Below, in pieces: positions 15,809-25,409 of a DNA stretch of 64,000 nt. Position numbers and translations under genes: made by a program. The notes beneath the pieces are model-generated. The model was not told where the DNA came from. It searched no databases and saw only the letters and a program-made list of their open reading frames with translations. The stretch's first letter is position 1. Every line of letters begins with the position of its first letter. The DNA is from Sva-07 sp963728195 (lineage in GTDB: Bacteria > Actinomycetota > Acidimicrobiia > Acidimicrobiales > Ilumatobacteraceae): NCBI GenBank assembly GCA_963728195.1, contig CAVSIX010000005.1, positions 248,001 to 312,000 of the forward strand, written 5' to 3'.

Positions 15809-15990
15809 GATCCATCTCGTCCGTCTCGCCGCAGCCGTTGCCGAGTGTCGCTCGTCCCCGTAGCATTGCCAGGTCCGTTCGGGCTGGGTTTCCGGCGCGG
15901 GCGTGATGCATTCGGCGCCACCCGGCGCCTGATGCGACCTCCAACGCTCGCGTTCGCAGATGCGAGTATCACGAAGAAGGCGACACACCC

Positions 15991-16269
15991 ATGGCAGACA
16001 TCTCCGACACCACGCCGAACACGACGGCGACGATCGAGAAGTACCGCACCCACGAGACCGACACCGGCTCGCCCGAGGTGCAGATCGCACTGCTCACCGA
16101 GCGCATCACGCACCTCACCGAGCACCTCAAGGTTCACAAGAAGGACCACCACAGCCGCCGCGGCCTGCTGATGCTCGTCGGCCGCCGCCGCCGCATGCTC
16201 GACTACGTCAAGAAGATCGACGTCGAGCGCTACCGCAAGATCATCGCCGACCAAGGCCTCAGGAGGTAG
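15991..16269 (+). CDS. rpsO: 30S ribosomal protein S15
   Basis: A 92-residue primary 16S rRNA-binding protein. TGSPEVQIALLTERITHLTEHLKVHKKDHHSRRGLLMLVGRRRRMLDYVKKID is the complete S15 signature, ending in the usual LR(R). GAAGAAGG precedes the ATG by about 10 bases. As in most bacteria it lies just before pnp. The 271 bases between them hold no gene that I can see, and are probably the pnp promoter and leader region. Confidence 0.97.
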   Translation: MADISDTTPNTTATIEKYRTHETDTGSPEVQIALLTERITHLTEHLKVHKKDHHSRRGLLMLVGRRRRMLDYVKKIDVERYRKIIADQGLRR

Positions 16270-16540
16270 TCAAGAGTTCGGCTGCGATGCCGGACGTCGT
16301 CCCATGCGTCAGGGTCTGCTGACGGCGTGCCGCGGATTGGGGCGGGATCGGGATAGAGTGCCGTTCGGAGTGGGAACGTCCTGCTCCGCAACATGAGCGA
16401 ACCGTGGATCGGTTGCCGGTTGCTGAATCCGAACCATCGCCCGCTGGGCCATGTGCTGTCGGGTTGACCAACTGGGAACCGGGCCCGTTCGCTCCAAGAG
16501 GCGCATTCCCGAGGGGGAGTGCACACGAAAGGAGCCCTCA

Positions 16541-19000
16541 GTGGCTGATCCCATCACCGTGTCCGGACCCGTATCGGGGACCGACAAGACACTCACCTTC
16601 GAAACGGGCAAGCTCGCCCCCCAGTCGATGGGTGCCGTCGTGGCATCGATCGCCGGGACGAAGGTCCTGACCACCGCCAACGCCGCCAAGAGCGTGCGCG
16701 AAGGCATGGACTTCTTCCCGCTCACGGTCGACGTCGAGGAACGGGCCTACGCGGCCGGCAAGATCCCCGGCTCGTTCTTCCGTCGTGAAGGGCGTCCCAC
16801 CGAGGACGCGATCCTCACCTGCCGTCTCACCGACCGGCCGCTGCGCCCGTCGTTCCCCGACGGCTTCCGCAACGAGACCCAGATCGTCACGACCGTGCTC
16901 GGCGCCGACCAGGTCAACCCGCACGACGTGCTGTCGATCAACGCCGCTTCGGCGGCGCTGATGATCTCGGGCATCCCGTTCGACGGCCCGATCGGTGCGA
17001 TCCGCATGGCCTACAGCCAGGACGGCTCGTGGATCCCGCACCCCACCTACGAAGAGGCCGAGAACGGCACCTTCGAGCTGGTCGTGGCCGGCCGTGAACT
17101 CGACAACGGTGACGTCGCCGTGATGATGGTCGAGGCCGGTGGCTCCGAGAACGCGTTCTACTACTACGACGACGGTGCGAAGAAGGTCACCGAAGACGTC
17201 CTCGCCGACGGCCTCGAGGCCTGCAAGGTGTGGATCAAGGAGTCGATCTCGCTGCAGCGTCAGCTCGTCGCCTCCGTGATCGCCACCGACGGCCCGATCG
17301 AGCAGATGAAGTGGACCCCGGTCCTCGACTACACGCCCGAGATCTTCGCCGCCGTCGAGAAGGCCGGCAGCGACAAGCTCGCACCGGTCATCACGATCGC
17401 CAACAAGTCCGAGCGCAACGAAGCGACCGACGCCGTCACCTCCGAGATCGTCGCCGAGCTCTGCGGCACCAAGGACTCGCCGGGCGAGTTCGCCGGCAGC
17501 GAGAAGATGGTCAAGGAAGCCGTCCGTTCGCTCAACAAGAAGCTGATGCGCAAGCGCGTCGTCGAGGACGGCATCCGCATGGACGGCCGTGGCGTCGCCG
17601 ACCTGCGTCCGATCTCCGCCGAGGTCGGCGTCCTGCCGACCGCACACGGTTCGGGCCTCTTCCAGCGTGGCGAGACCCAGGTGATGACCGTGCTCACGAT
17701 GGCCATGCCCCGCATGAACCAGATGATCGACTCGCTGTCGCCCAACGACACCAAGCGCTATCTGCACCACTACAACATGCCGCCGTGGGCCAACGGCGAG
17801 ACCGGCCGAGTCGGCTCGCCGAAGCGCCGCGAGATCGGCCACGGTGCGCTCGCCGCCCGTGCGGTCCTGCCCGTCATCCCCAACCAGGAGGACTTCGCGT
17901 ACACGCTGCGCCTCGTCTCCGAGGTGATGTCGTCGAACGGTTCGACGTCGATGGCGTCGGTGTGCGCCTCCAGCCTCGCACTGATGGACGCCGGTGTGCC
18001 GACCAAGGGCCACGTGTCCGGCATCGCCATGGGCCTCATCTACGAAGACGGCAAGTACATCACGCTGACCGACATCCTCGGCTCCGAGGACGCATTCGGT
18101 GACATGGACTTCAAGGTCGCCGGCACGGAGGACGCCATCACGGCGCTGCAGCTCGACACGAAGATCGACGGTATTCCCGCCGACGTGTTGACCGCTGCGC
18201 TGGCGCAGGCCCGCACCGCACGCCTCGAGATCCTCGAGGTCATGAACGCCTGCATCGGGCAGTCTCGTGACGAGGTCGCGGAGACGGCGCCGAAGATCTC
18301 GACGATCTACATCCCGCTCGACAAGGTCGGCGAAGTGATCGGCCCGAAGGGCAAGGTCATCAACACGATCCAGCAGGAGACGGGTGCCGACATCGGCGTC
18401 GACGACGACGGTGCCCGCGGCATCGTCACCATCGGTGCGGTCGAGGCGTGGCGCATGGAAGAGGCGAAGGCTGCGATCCTCGCAATCGTCGATCCGCCCA
18501 AGGCCGAGCTCGGCAAGGTCTACACGGGCCGCGTGGTGAACATCACCAAGTTCGGTGCGTTCGTCAACATCCTGCCGGGCCGTGACGGTCTCGTGCACAT
18601 CTCCAAGCTCGGTGGCGGCAAGCGCATCAACGCCGTCGAGGACGTGCTCGAACTCGGACAGGAGATCGAGGTCGTCGTCGAGGAGATCGACGACAAGGGC
18701 AAGGTCAGCCTGACCCCAGCCGGCGACGCACCTGTCGCGAAGGAAGGTGCCGGTGAGTCGTCGTCGAACGGCGGCGGCGATCGACCCCCACGGCGTGAGC
18801 GTTCCGAGCGGGCGCCCCGTCAGGAGTCGTCGTCGGAGTCATCGTCGGGCGGAACCGCGACCGATGTCGTCGAGGTCAGCTTCGAGGACAGCTTCGACGC
18901 CCAGCTCGCCGATGAACTCGGCGACCTCGGCCCGAAGTCCGAGCGCCCGCAGAGCGACGACGGTGGCCGCCGCGGCGGTGGCCGACGCCGCCACCGCTGA
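16541..19000 (+). CDS. pnp: Polyribonucleotide nucleotidyltransferase (PNPase)
   Basis: An 819-residue phosphorolytic 3'-5' exoribonuclease. The first RNase PH domain starts near residue 10, the helical domain spans about 240-330, and the second RNase PH domain begins at RMDGRGVADLRPI; then come the KH domain (IYIPLDKVGEVIGPKGKVINTIQQETGADI) and the S1 domain (GKVYTGRVVNITKFGAFVNILPGRDGLVHISKL). A Ser/Arg/Glu-rich tail of about 90 residues follows. GAAAGGAG lies 6 bases before the GTG at 16541; an in-frame ATG at 16451 has no such site and is not conserved. Confidence 0.96.
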   Translation: MADPITVSGPVSGTDKTLTFETGKLAPQSMGAVVASIAGTKVLTTANAAKSVREGMDFFPLTVDVEERAYAAGKIPGSFFRREGRPTEDAILTCRLTDRPLRPSFPDGFRNETQIVTTVLGADQVNPHDVLSINAASAALMISGIPFDGPIGAIRMAYSQDGSWIPHPTYEEAENGTFELVVAGRELDNGDVAVMMVEAGGSENAFYYYDDGAKKVTEDVLADGLEACKVWIKESISLQRQLVASVIATDGPIEQMKWTPVLDYTPEIFAAVEKAGSDKLAPVITIANKSERNEATDAVTSEIVAELCGTKDSPGEFAGSEKMVKEAVRSLNKKLMRKRVVEDGIRMDGRGVADLRPISAEVGVLPTAHGSGLFQRGETQVMTVLTMAMPRMNQMIDSLSPNDTKRYLHHYNMPPWANGETGRVGSPKRREIGHGALAARAVLPVIPNQEDFAYTLRLVSEVMSSNGSTSMASVCASSLALMDAGVPTKGHVSGIAMGLIYEDGKYITLTDILGSEDAFGDMDFKVAGTEDAITALQLDTKIDGIPADVLTAALAQARTARLEILEVMNACIGQSRDEVAETAPKISTIYIPLDKVGEVIGPKGKVINTIQQETGADIGVDDDGARGIVTIGAVEAWRMEEAKAAILAIVDPPKAELGKVYTGRVVNITKFGAFVNILPGRDGLVHISKLGGGKRINAVEDVLELGQEIEVVVEEIDDKGKVSLTPAGDAPVAKEGAGESSSNGGGDRPPRRERSERAPRQESSSESSSGGTATDVVEVSFEDSFDAQLADELGDLGPKSERPQSDDGGRRGGGRRRHR

Positions 19001-19013
19001 TCATCGCACCAGT

Positions 19014-19044
19014 GTCACGCCAGGGGTCAGACCCCCGGTGTAAC
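19014..19044 (+). repeat. Family A palindrome, copy A2
   Basis: Arm GTCACGCC, A, GGGGTC, centre A, GACCCC, C, arm GGTGTAAC, between pnp and dapB. The usual A/A mismatch is A/C here, and the arms pair less perfectly. Two further pairs (GT/AC) extend the stem outwards. A..A orientation. Confidence 0.88.
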
Positions 19045-19091
19045 ACCGCTGTGATCGCGGCCGATGCAGGTGCATCGGCCAGACTGCACAC

Positions 19092-19859
19092 ATGAGAATC
19101 GGGGTCAACGGCGCTGCCGGACGAATGGGTCGAACCGTTTGTGCGGCGGTGGTCGCTGACCCCGATCTCGTTTTCGCCGCTGCAGTCGACCCGTCCGGCG
19201 CCGGGGCGACGATCGAGGGAGTCGAGGTGAGCGACCGCCTCGACGGGTTCGCCGACGCGTCGTGCGACGTGGTCGTCGACTTCACGGTCGCCGACGCTGC
19301 GCGCGTCACGCTGCCGTGGTTGGCCTCCCACGGCATCCACGCCGTCGTCGGTACGACCGGCTTCACCGCCGCCGACTTCGAGCTGTTCGGATCAGTCTTT
19401 GCCGACGACTCCGCAACGAACTGCGTGATCGCTCCGAACTTTGCGATCTCCGCCGTCTTGATGATGCGCTTCGCCGAGATGGCGGCACCGTTCTTCGACA
19501 CGGCCGAGATCGTCGAGCTGCACCACGACCGCAAGGTCGACGCCCCATCGGGCACTGCGGTGAAGACGGCGGAGCGGATGGCCGACGCCCGTGGCGGCGA
19601 CTTCGATCCCGACCCGACGACCGACGAGGTCTACGCGGGCGCTCGTGGCGGTGCGGGACCGGCCGGGATCAAGATCCATTCGGTGCGCATGCGCGGCATG
19701 GTCGCCCACCAGGAGGTCATCCTCGGCGCACAGGGCCAGACGCTGACGATCCGCCAGGACAGCTACGACCGCGACAGTTTCATGCCCGGCGTCGTCCTCG
19801 CCTGCAAGAAGATCTCCGGCGTGCCAGGCCTCAGCCGCTCCCTCGACCCCTTCCTGTGA
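19092..19859 (+). CDS. dapB: 4-hydroxy-tetrahydrodipicolinate reductase
   Basis: A 255-residue lysine and diaminopimelate biosynthesis enzyme that reduces hydroxy-tetrahydrodipicolinate with NAD(P)H. GVNGAAGRMG (4-13) is the nucleotide-binding motif; VVGTTGF, the catalytic ELHHDRKVDAPSGTA and the C-terminal domain (VRMRGMVAHQEVILGAQGQTLTIRQDSYDR) are all present. ATG 19092 begins the family N-terminus. CAGACT ends 6 bases upstream of it, a candidate leaderless -10. The partner dapA lies 7.7 kb downstream. Confidence 0.96.
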   Translation: MRIGVNGAAGRMGRTVCAAVVADPDLVFAAAVDPSGAGATIEGVEVSDRLDGFADASCDVVVDFTVADAARVTLPWLASHGIHAVVGTTGFTAADFELFGSVFADDSATNCVIAPNFAISAVLMMRFAEMAAPFFDTAEIVELHHDRKVDAPSGTAVKTAERMADARGGDFDPDPTTDEVYAGARGGAGPAGIKIHSVRMRGMVAHQEVILGAQGQTLTIRQDSYDRDSFMPGVVLACKKISGVPGLSRSLDPFL

Positions 19860-19861
19860 CC

Positions 19862-19892
19862 GTTACGTCAGGGGTCAGACCCCAGCCGTGAC
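19862..19892 (+). repeat. Family A palindrome, copy A3 (left flank of RAYT)
   Basis: Arm GTTACGTC, A, GGGGTC, centre A, GACCCC, A, arm GCCGTGAC. It starts 3 bases after the dapB stop and ends 22 bases before the RAYT start. It is in the A..A orientation, inverted relative to copy A4 on the other side of the transposase gene. Confidence 0.9.
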
Positions 19893-19914
19893 ACCCCTTC
19901 GTCATGATGAGTGC

Positions 19915-20811
19915 ATGGCACGACCACTGCGCATCGACGTCGAAGACGGCTGGCATCACGTGATGAATCGAGGGGCAGGCCACGCTCGCGTCTTTCTCGA
20001 CGACACCGACCGCATCGAGTTCGGGAGTCGTCTTGCCGACATCCACGATCGGTTCGGCGTCGAAACTCATGCCTACTGCCTCCTCGACACGCACTACCAC
20101 GCGCTGCTGCACTGCCCCCTCGGTGGGCTGTCGGAAGCGATGCAGAGACTGGGTTCGCTCTACACGCGCCACGTCAACGACCGGATCGGTCGGGACGGGG
20201 CGCTGTTCAGGGGGCGCTTTCACTCGAAGCCGATCGAGGACGACCGATACCTACTGGCCGCCACGAGATACATCCACCGCAATGCCCTCGACGTCGTTGG
20301 AGTTGACGAAGTCGACGGCTATCGATGGTCGAGCCATCGCAGCTACCTCGGGCTCCGACGGCCGGCACCTTGGCTCCGTACCGATGTCGTGCTGGAGCAG
20401 TTCGGGGGCGACCGGGAAGCGTTTCACGAATTCGTCCGAGTCGACGATGCCGACACGACCTCGGGGCCCGGCAGTGCGGACCTCGATGCGATGCTCAGTG
20501 CCGCCAACCTCGTCGTTCTCGAACTCGGACTTGCAGACCATGGACGGGGAGCAGCCATTGCCCGCTCGGTTGCGCTCTGCTGGGCCGACGAGTGGGGAAT
20601 CTACGACGGTGTGACGTTGATGGAGGCGCTCGATATTTCGAGCACTGGAGCATTGCGCACCGCCCGGTCGCGGGCACGGCAGCGCAACCGTCACGACGTC
20701 GATTTCGCCTCTGCCGTCACCCGATCGGCGCAGCTCGCCGCCGTGCCTGTGTTACGCCTGGGGTCTGACCCCTGGCGTAACGGTCACAGCGCGGCCAGGG
20801 CGGCGTCGTAG
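19915..20811 (+). CDS. REP-associated Y1 tyrosine transposase (RAYT)
   Basis: A 298-residue HUH endonuclease. VEDGWHHVMNRGAGH is the N-terminal strand, and the metal-binding HUH is HYHALLH. LYTRHVNDRIGRDGALFRGRFHSKPIEDDRYLLAATRYIHRNAL carries the candidate catalytic Tyr and the RYIHRNP-like motif of the RAYT/TnpA-REP group, followed by YRWSSHRSYLG. The C-terminal part (about 190-280) looks like a helical DNA-binding add-on. The family nicks at REP palindromes, and this gene sits between two inverted copies of one. The final residues are encoded by copy A4 itself, and the ORF overlaps the convergent tpx gene by 28 bases. CATGAT lies 6 bases before the ATG. Confidence 0.87.
   Translation: MARPLRIDVEDGWHHVMNRGAGHARVFLDDTDRIEFGSRLADIHDRFGVETHAYCLLDTHYHALLHCPLGGLSEAMQRLGSLYTRHVNDRIGRDGALFRGRFHSKPIEDDRYLLAATRYIHRNALDVVGVDEVDGYRWSSHRSYLGLRRPAPWLRTDVVLEQFGGDREAFHEFVRVDDADTTSGPGSADLDAMLSAANLVVLELGLADHGRGAAIARSVALCWADEWGIYDGVTLMEALDISSTGALRTARSRARQRNRHDVDFASAVTRSAQLAAVPVLRLGSDPWRNGHSAARAAS
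20751..20781 (-). repeat. Family A palindrome, copy A4 (right flank of RAYT)
   Basis: Arm GTTACGCC, T, GGGGTC, centre T, GACCCC, T, arm GGCGTAAC; both arms pair perfectly apart from the T/T mismatch and the centre. It is in the T..T orientation, i.e. inverted relative to copies A1-A3. It lies inside the 3' end of the RAYT reading frame and ends 2 bases before the tpx stop codon. Confidence 0.92.
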
Positions 20812-21278
20812 TCGGGTTCTTGTGCGATCTCGGGGACGAGTTCGGTGTACTTGACGTTGCCGTCAGGGCCGATCACCACGACGGCGCGGGCGAGCACGCC
20901 CTGCAGCTTGCCGTCGGTGAGCGTGACGCCGTAGTCCGAGCCGAAGTCTGAACGGAAGGTGGAGCCGACCTTGACATTCGCGATGCCTTCGGCTCCGCAG
21001 AAGCGGCCCATGGCGAACGGGAGATCCGCCGATACGCACAGCACCACGGTCTCGTCCATGCCGGCCGCGCGCTCGTTGAACCGGCGGACGCTCGTGGCGC
21101 ACGTCGGTGTGTCGATGCTCGGGAAGATGTTCAGGATCACGTTCTTGCCGGCGAACTCGGAGGCGTCGTACTCGCCGAGGTCGGCGCCGACCAGCGAGAA
21201 CGAGGGCGCCGAAGAACCAACGGTGGGGAGATCTCCGGACGTGTGGACGGGGTTGCCCCCCAGGGTGATTTCTGCCAT
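20784..21278 (-). CDS. tpx: Thiol peroxidase Tpx
   Basis: A 164-residue atypical 2-Cys peroxiredoxin that reduces hydroperoxides using thioredoxin. The peroxidatic Cys60 is in PSIDTPTCATSVRRFN and the resolving Cys94 in LPFAMGRFCGAEG, matching the Tpx spacing. Length and termini are normal, with no signal peptide, so it is cytosolic. ATG 21278 is preferred over the GTG one codon upstream. Its stop lies next to palindrome A4, and its 3' end overlaps the RAYT ORF. Confidence 0.95.
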   Translation of the reverse strand: MAEITLGGNPVHTSGDLPTVGSSAPSFSLVGADLGEYDASEFAGKNVILNIFPSIDTPTCATSVRRFNERAAGMDETVVLCVSADLPFAMGRFCGAEGIANVKVGSTFRSDFGSDYGVTLTDGKLQGVLARAVVVIGPDGNVKYTELVPEIAQEPDYDAALAAL

Positions 21279-21356
21279 CACGTCGTTCTAGCAACGACGG
21301 AGCCGTTCGGGCCAGGCGAGCTGGGATCCGAGCGCCGTCAGGCAGCGCGGCTGACC

Positions 21357-21387
21357 GTTACGGCTGGGGTCTGACCCCTGGCGTAAC
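21357..21387 (-). repeat. Family A palindrome, copy A5
   Basis: Arm GTTACGGC, T, GGGGTC, centre T, GACCCC, T, arm GGCGTAAC. It is in the T..T orientation like A4. It lies between tpx and the membrane-protein gene, both on the minus strand, one base beyond the stop codon of the latter. Confidence 0.9.
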
Positions 21388-21388
21388 G

Positions 21389-22030
21389 CTAGGCGCCACG
21401 GAAATTGCGGATGTTGACCAGCAACACGATGGCGATCGAGATGCCGACCGCCCACCATTGGTAGCGCTGCAGCCATTCGAGGAAGTCGACGAGTTGGGAC
21501 TCGAACGTGCGCGCCAGCCACCACATCAAGGCGAGTCGTCCAGCGATGCCGACCGAGAGCAAGACGAACAACCGCATCGGCGGGGTTCGGTGGACCCCGC
21601 TGAGGGCGGCGACGATGTTGGATCCGGCGAAGAACGGGATCAGCACCCATTCGGCCCGGGTGAACCCGCGGTTGAAGGTGTCGATCGTCTCCGGTGTGAC
21701 GCCGAGGTACTTGCGGAACCAGCCGATCGCATCGTCGTGGTACGCCCGGCCGATCATGTGGCACACGGCGAACGCGGCACCGATGCGGAGATAGGCGATC
21801 ACGAGGAACGTGCCGACCGGCACGCCGGCGGCGAGCGTCAACGCCAGGTACCGATTCCGCGAGGAGAGCATGAGCAGCCCCTCGGGGTTGGTGTCGACCC
21901 AACGCGCCCAGACGGCGCTGGCGACGTTCGTGGCGATGACGAGCGCAACGAACGCGACGAGCGTCAGCGGCGCCCACGTCGGGCGGACGTGCACCGGTTC
22001 GGTCGCGTCGATCGCCGCGCTCTCGGTCAT
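21389..22030 (-). CDS. Polytopic membrane protein, possibly DedA-like
   Basis: A 213-residue protein with four or five hydrophobic segments (about residues 21-42, 63-85, 130-150, 155-175 and 190-208). The central part FNRGFTRAEWVLIPFFAGSNIVAALSGVHRTPP and the following GIAGRL resemble DedA/VTT-type membrane proteins, where small residues and an Arg sit in the membrane, but the match is not strong enough to name a function. The ATG at 22030 is used rather than the upstream TTG. The start is 63 bases from the divergent acyl-CoA synthetase start, and TACCGT lies 8 bases before it. Confidence 0.7.
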   Translation of the reverse strand: MTESAAIDATEPVHVRPTWAPLTLVAFVALVIATNVASAVWARWVDTNPEGLLMLSSRNRYLALTLAAGVPVGTFLVIAYLRIGAAFAVCHMIGRAYHDDAIGWFRKYLGVTPETIDTFNRGFTRAEWVLIPFFAGSNIVAALSGVHRTPPMRLFVLLSVGIAGRLALMWWLARTFESQLVDFLEWLQRYQWWAVGISIAIVLLVNIRNFRGA

Positions 22031-22093
22031 GCGCGCCAACGGTACCGCCCCCGGTGGATCGCGACTCGGCGGTCTGCGCTACGTTCTCGCGTC
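22031..22093. promoter_or_regulatory. Divergent leaderless promoter pair
   Basis: On the minus strand TACCGT (22044-22039) ends 8 bases before the ATG at 22030; on the plus strand TACGTT (22080-22085) ends 8 bases before the ATG at 22094. Neither gene has a Shine-Dalgarno sequence. The whole 63-base gap therefore looks like two back-to-back promoters. Confidence 0.42.
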
Positions 22094-23722
<1,629 letters not shown>

Positions 23723-23735
23723 ACCCCGTGCGGCG

Positions 23736-24545
23736 TCAGAGGCGTCCGGCGTCGATGACGCGCTGGAGGAACGCCTGGGTGCGCGCTTCGGTCGGCGCCT
23801 CGAAGATCCGTGCGGGTGGACCCTCTTCGAGGATGCGGCCCTGATGGAGGAAGCACACACGATCGCTGATCTCGCGGGCGAACGCCATCTCGTGGGTGGC
23901 GAACAGCATCGTCATTCCCGACGCCTTCAGGCTGCGTACGACGTCGAGCACCTCGCCGACCAGTTCGGGGTCGAGCGCCGACGTGATCTCGTCGAGCAGC
24001 ATCACCTCGGGGCTCATCGCCAACGACCGCGCGATCGCGACGCGTTGCTGCTGGCCGCCCGACAGCTGGTCGGGGTAGGCATCGGCGCGGTCGGCGAGGC
24101 CGAGACGCGTCAGCATCTGCAGGCCGTCGGATCGTGCCTGCGACTTGCTGGTGCCGAGCACCTTGCGGGGACCGATCGCGACGTTGTCGATCACGCTCAT
24201 GTGCGGGAACAGGTTGAAGCTCTGGAACACCATCCCGATGCGCCGGCGGATCGGATCGGGGTCGAGGCCCGGCTCGGCGATGTCGACGCCATCGAGCAGC
24301 ACCTGGCCGTCGTCGGTGGGCTCGAGCAGGTTGACGCAACGCAACAGCGTCGACTTGCCCGATCCCGAGGCTCCGATCAACGTGATCACGTCACCTTCGG
24401 CGACGTCGAGGTCGATCCCGTCGAGCACCACCGTCGAACCGAACGACTTGTGGACGCCGCGCAGCGAGAGCTTCGGCACCGACGCGGTGCCGGATGCGGC
24501 GCCCAGCGTGTGGTCGGTGGCGCTCATGCGATCGTGGTCGCTCAT
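23736..24545 (-). CDS. Polar amino acid ABC transporter ATP-binding protein
   Basis: A 269-residue ATPase of the GlnQ/HisP type. Walker A GASGSGKST, Q-loop MVFQSFNLFPHMSV, signature LSGGQQQRVAIARSLA, Walker B VMLLDEITSALDPE and switch His in FATHEMAFARE are intact; VFQSFNLFPHM is characteristic of amino acid importers. Two in-frame ATGs (24545 and 24527) arise because the junction with the permease is tandemly duplicated, so the N-terminal MSDHDRMSATD may be a by-product of that duplication. It is the last gene of a binding protein-permease-ATPase operon. Confidence 0.93.
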   Translation of the reverse strand: MSDHDRMSATDHTLGAASGTASVPKLSLRGVHKSFGSTVVLDGIDLDVAEGDVITLIGASGSGKSTLLRCVNLLEPTDDGQVLLDGVDIAEPGLDPDPIRRRIGMVFQSFNLFPHMSVIDNVAIGPRKVLGTSKSQARSDGLQMLTRLGLADRADAYPDQLSGGQQQRVAIARSLAMSPEVMLLDEITSALDPELVGEVLDVVRSLKASGMTMLFATHEMAFAREISDRVCFLHQGRILEEGPPARIFEAPTEARTQAFLQRVIDAGRL

Positions 24546-24559
24546 GCGATCGTGGTCGC
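24521..24559. repeat. 18-bp tandem duplication at the permease/ATPase junction
   Basis: The unit GCTCATGCGATCGTGGTC occurs twice in a row (24522-24539 and 24540-24557), and period-18 identity extends to 24521-24559. Each copy contains an ATGA stop/start overlap on the minus strand, so the ATPase gene has two consecutive in-frame ATGs, 18 bases apart. Confidence 0.95.
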
Positions 24560-25378
24560 CCCGGTGCGGGCCCGTTGACGAGCGAGCAACCAGTCAGCGA
24601 GGCGGGTGCAGGGAATCGTGATCGCCAGGAAGATCAACGACGCCGCCACGTACGGCGTGAAGTTCGCATAGCTGGCCTTGTAGATGCCGGATTGGCGCAA
24701 GATCTCGACCGGTCCGATCAGGCTGACGAGTGCGACGTCCTTCTGGAGGCTGACGAACGTGTTCATCATCGGTGGCACGATCTTGCGGAACGCCTGCGGA
24801 AGCACGACCGAGCGCATCGTCTGGCCGCTCGTCATGCCGAGCGAACGGGCCCCGGCGCGCTGGCTCTCGTGGACGGCGTCGATGCCCGCCCGGATGATCT
24901 CGGCGGTGTACGCCGAGTACGACAGCACGAGGGTGACCGTGCCCCAGATCACCGGGTTCGCCCACTCGCGCGACAACCCGAGCGCGGGCACGCCGAAGCC
25001 GATCAGGTACACGAGCAGGATCACCGGGATGCCACGCAGCACGTCGGTGTAGATGACTGCGAAGGCCCGTAGGGGGAACAGTGCGGCGCTCCGTGTGTTG
25101 CGCGCCAGTGCGACGAGCAGCGACACGAGCAGGATGAACGGTGTCGACCACAGCAGGATCTTCACGTCGAGCCAGAAGGCCTCCACCAGGCCCGGGAACG
25201 TCTCGACGAACACGTCGCCGTCGAAGAACGCCTGGCGCACCCGCCCCCAACCGGGCGTCAGCGGAATGAGGACGACCAGGGCGCCGACGACCACCACGGT
25301 GCTGACCGTGGCGATGGCGATCGACCGCCGGCCTCGAGCGCGTTCGTAACGCTCGCGCCGGGTCGGTCGATCGGACAT
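24542..25378 (-). CDS. Polar amino acid ABC transporter permease
   Basis: A 278-residue HisM/GlnP-type inner-membrane permease. A hydrophobic N-terminal segment (about 18-40), then the transmembrane domain with YTDVLRGIPVILLVYLIGFG, SYSAYTAEIIRAGIDAVHESQRAGARSLGMTSGQTMRSVVLPQAFRKIVPP (which includes the EAA loop contacting the ATPase) and NTFVSLQKDVALVSLIG. These are strong signatures of amino acid importers. Its TGA overlaps the first ATPase start. The binding-protein gene lies 31 bases upstream. Confidence 0.93.
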   Translation of the reverse strand: MSDRPTRRERYERARGRRSIAIATVSTVVVVGALVVLIPLTPGWGRVRQAFFDGDVFVETFPGLVEAFWLDVKILLWSTPFILLVSLLVALARNTRSAALFPLRAFAVIYTDVLRGIPVILLVYLIGFGVPALGLSREWANPVIWGTVTLVLSYSAYTAEIIRAGIDAVHESQRAGARSLGMTSGQTMRSVVLPQAFRKIVPPMMNTFVSLQKDVALVSLIGPVEILRQSGIYKASYANFTPYVAASLIFLAITIPCTRLADWLLARQRARTGATTIA

Positions 25379-25409
25379 CAGTGACGGTGGGAGTCGGAGT
25401 GCGGCCGGG

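Noticed and set aside
16270..16540. A small gene or structured RNA between rpsO and pnp
   Set aside because: No frame with a ribosome site and no convincing conserved fold; treated as promoter/leader region of pnp.
16538..18598. 686-residue minus-strand ORF opposite pnp
   Set aside because: Composition (Asp, Arg, His, Val repeats) and exact overlap with pnp show it to be a shadow frame.
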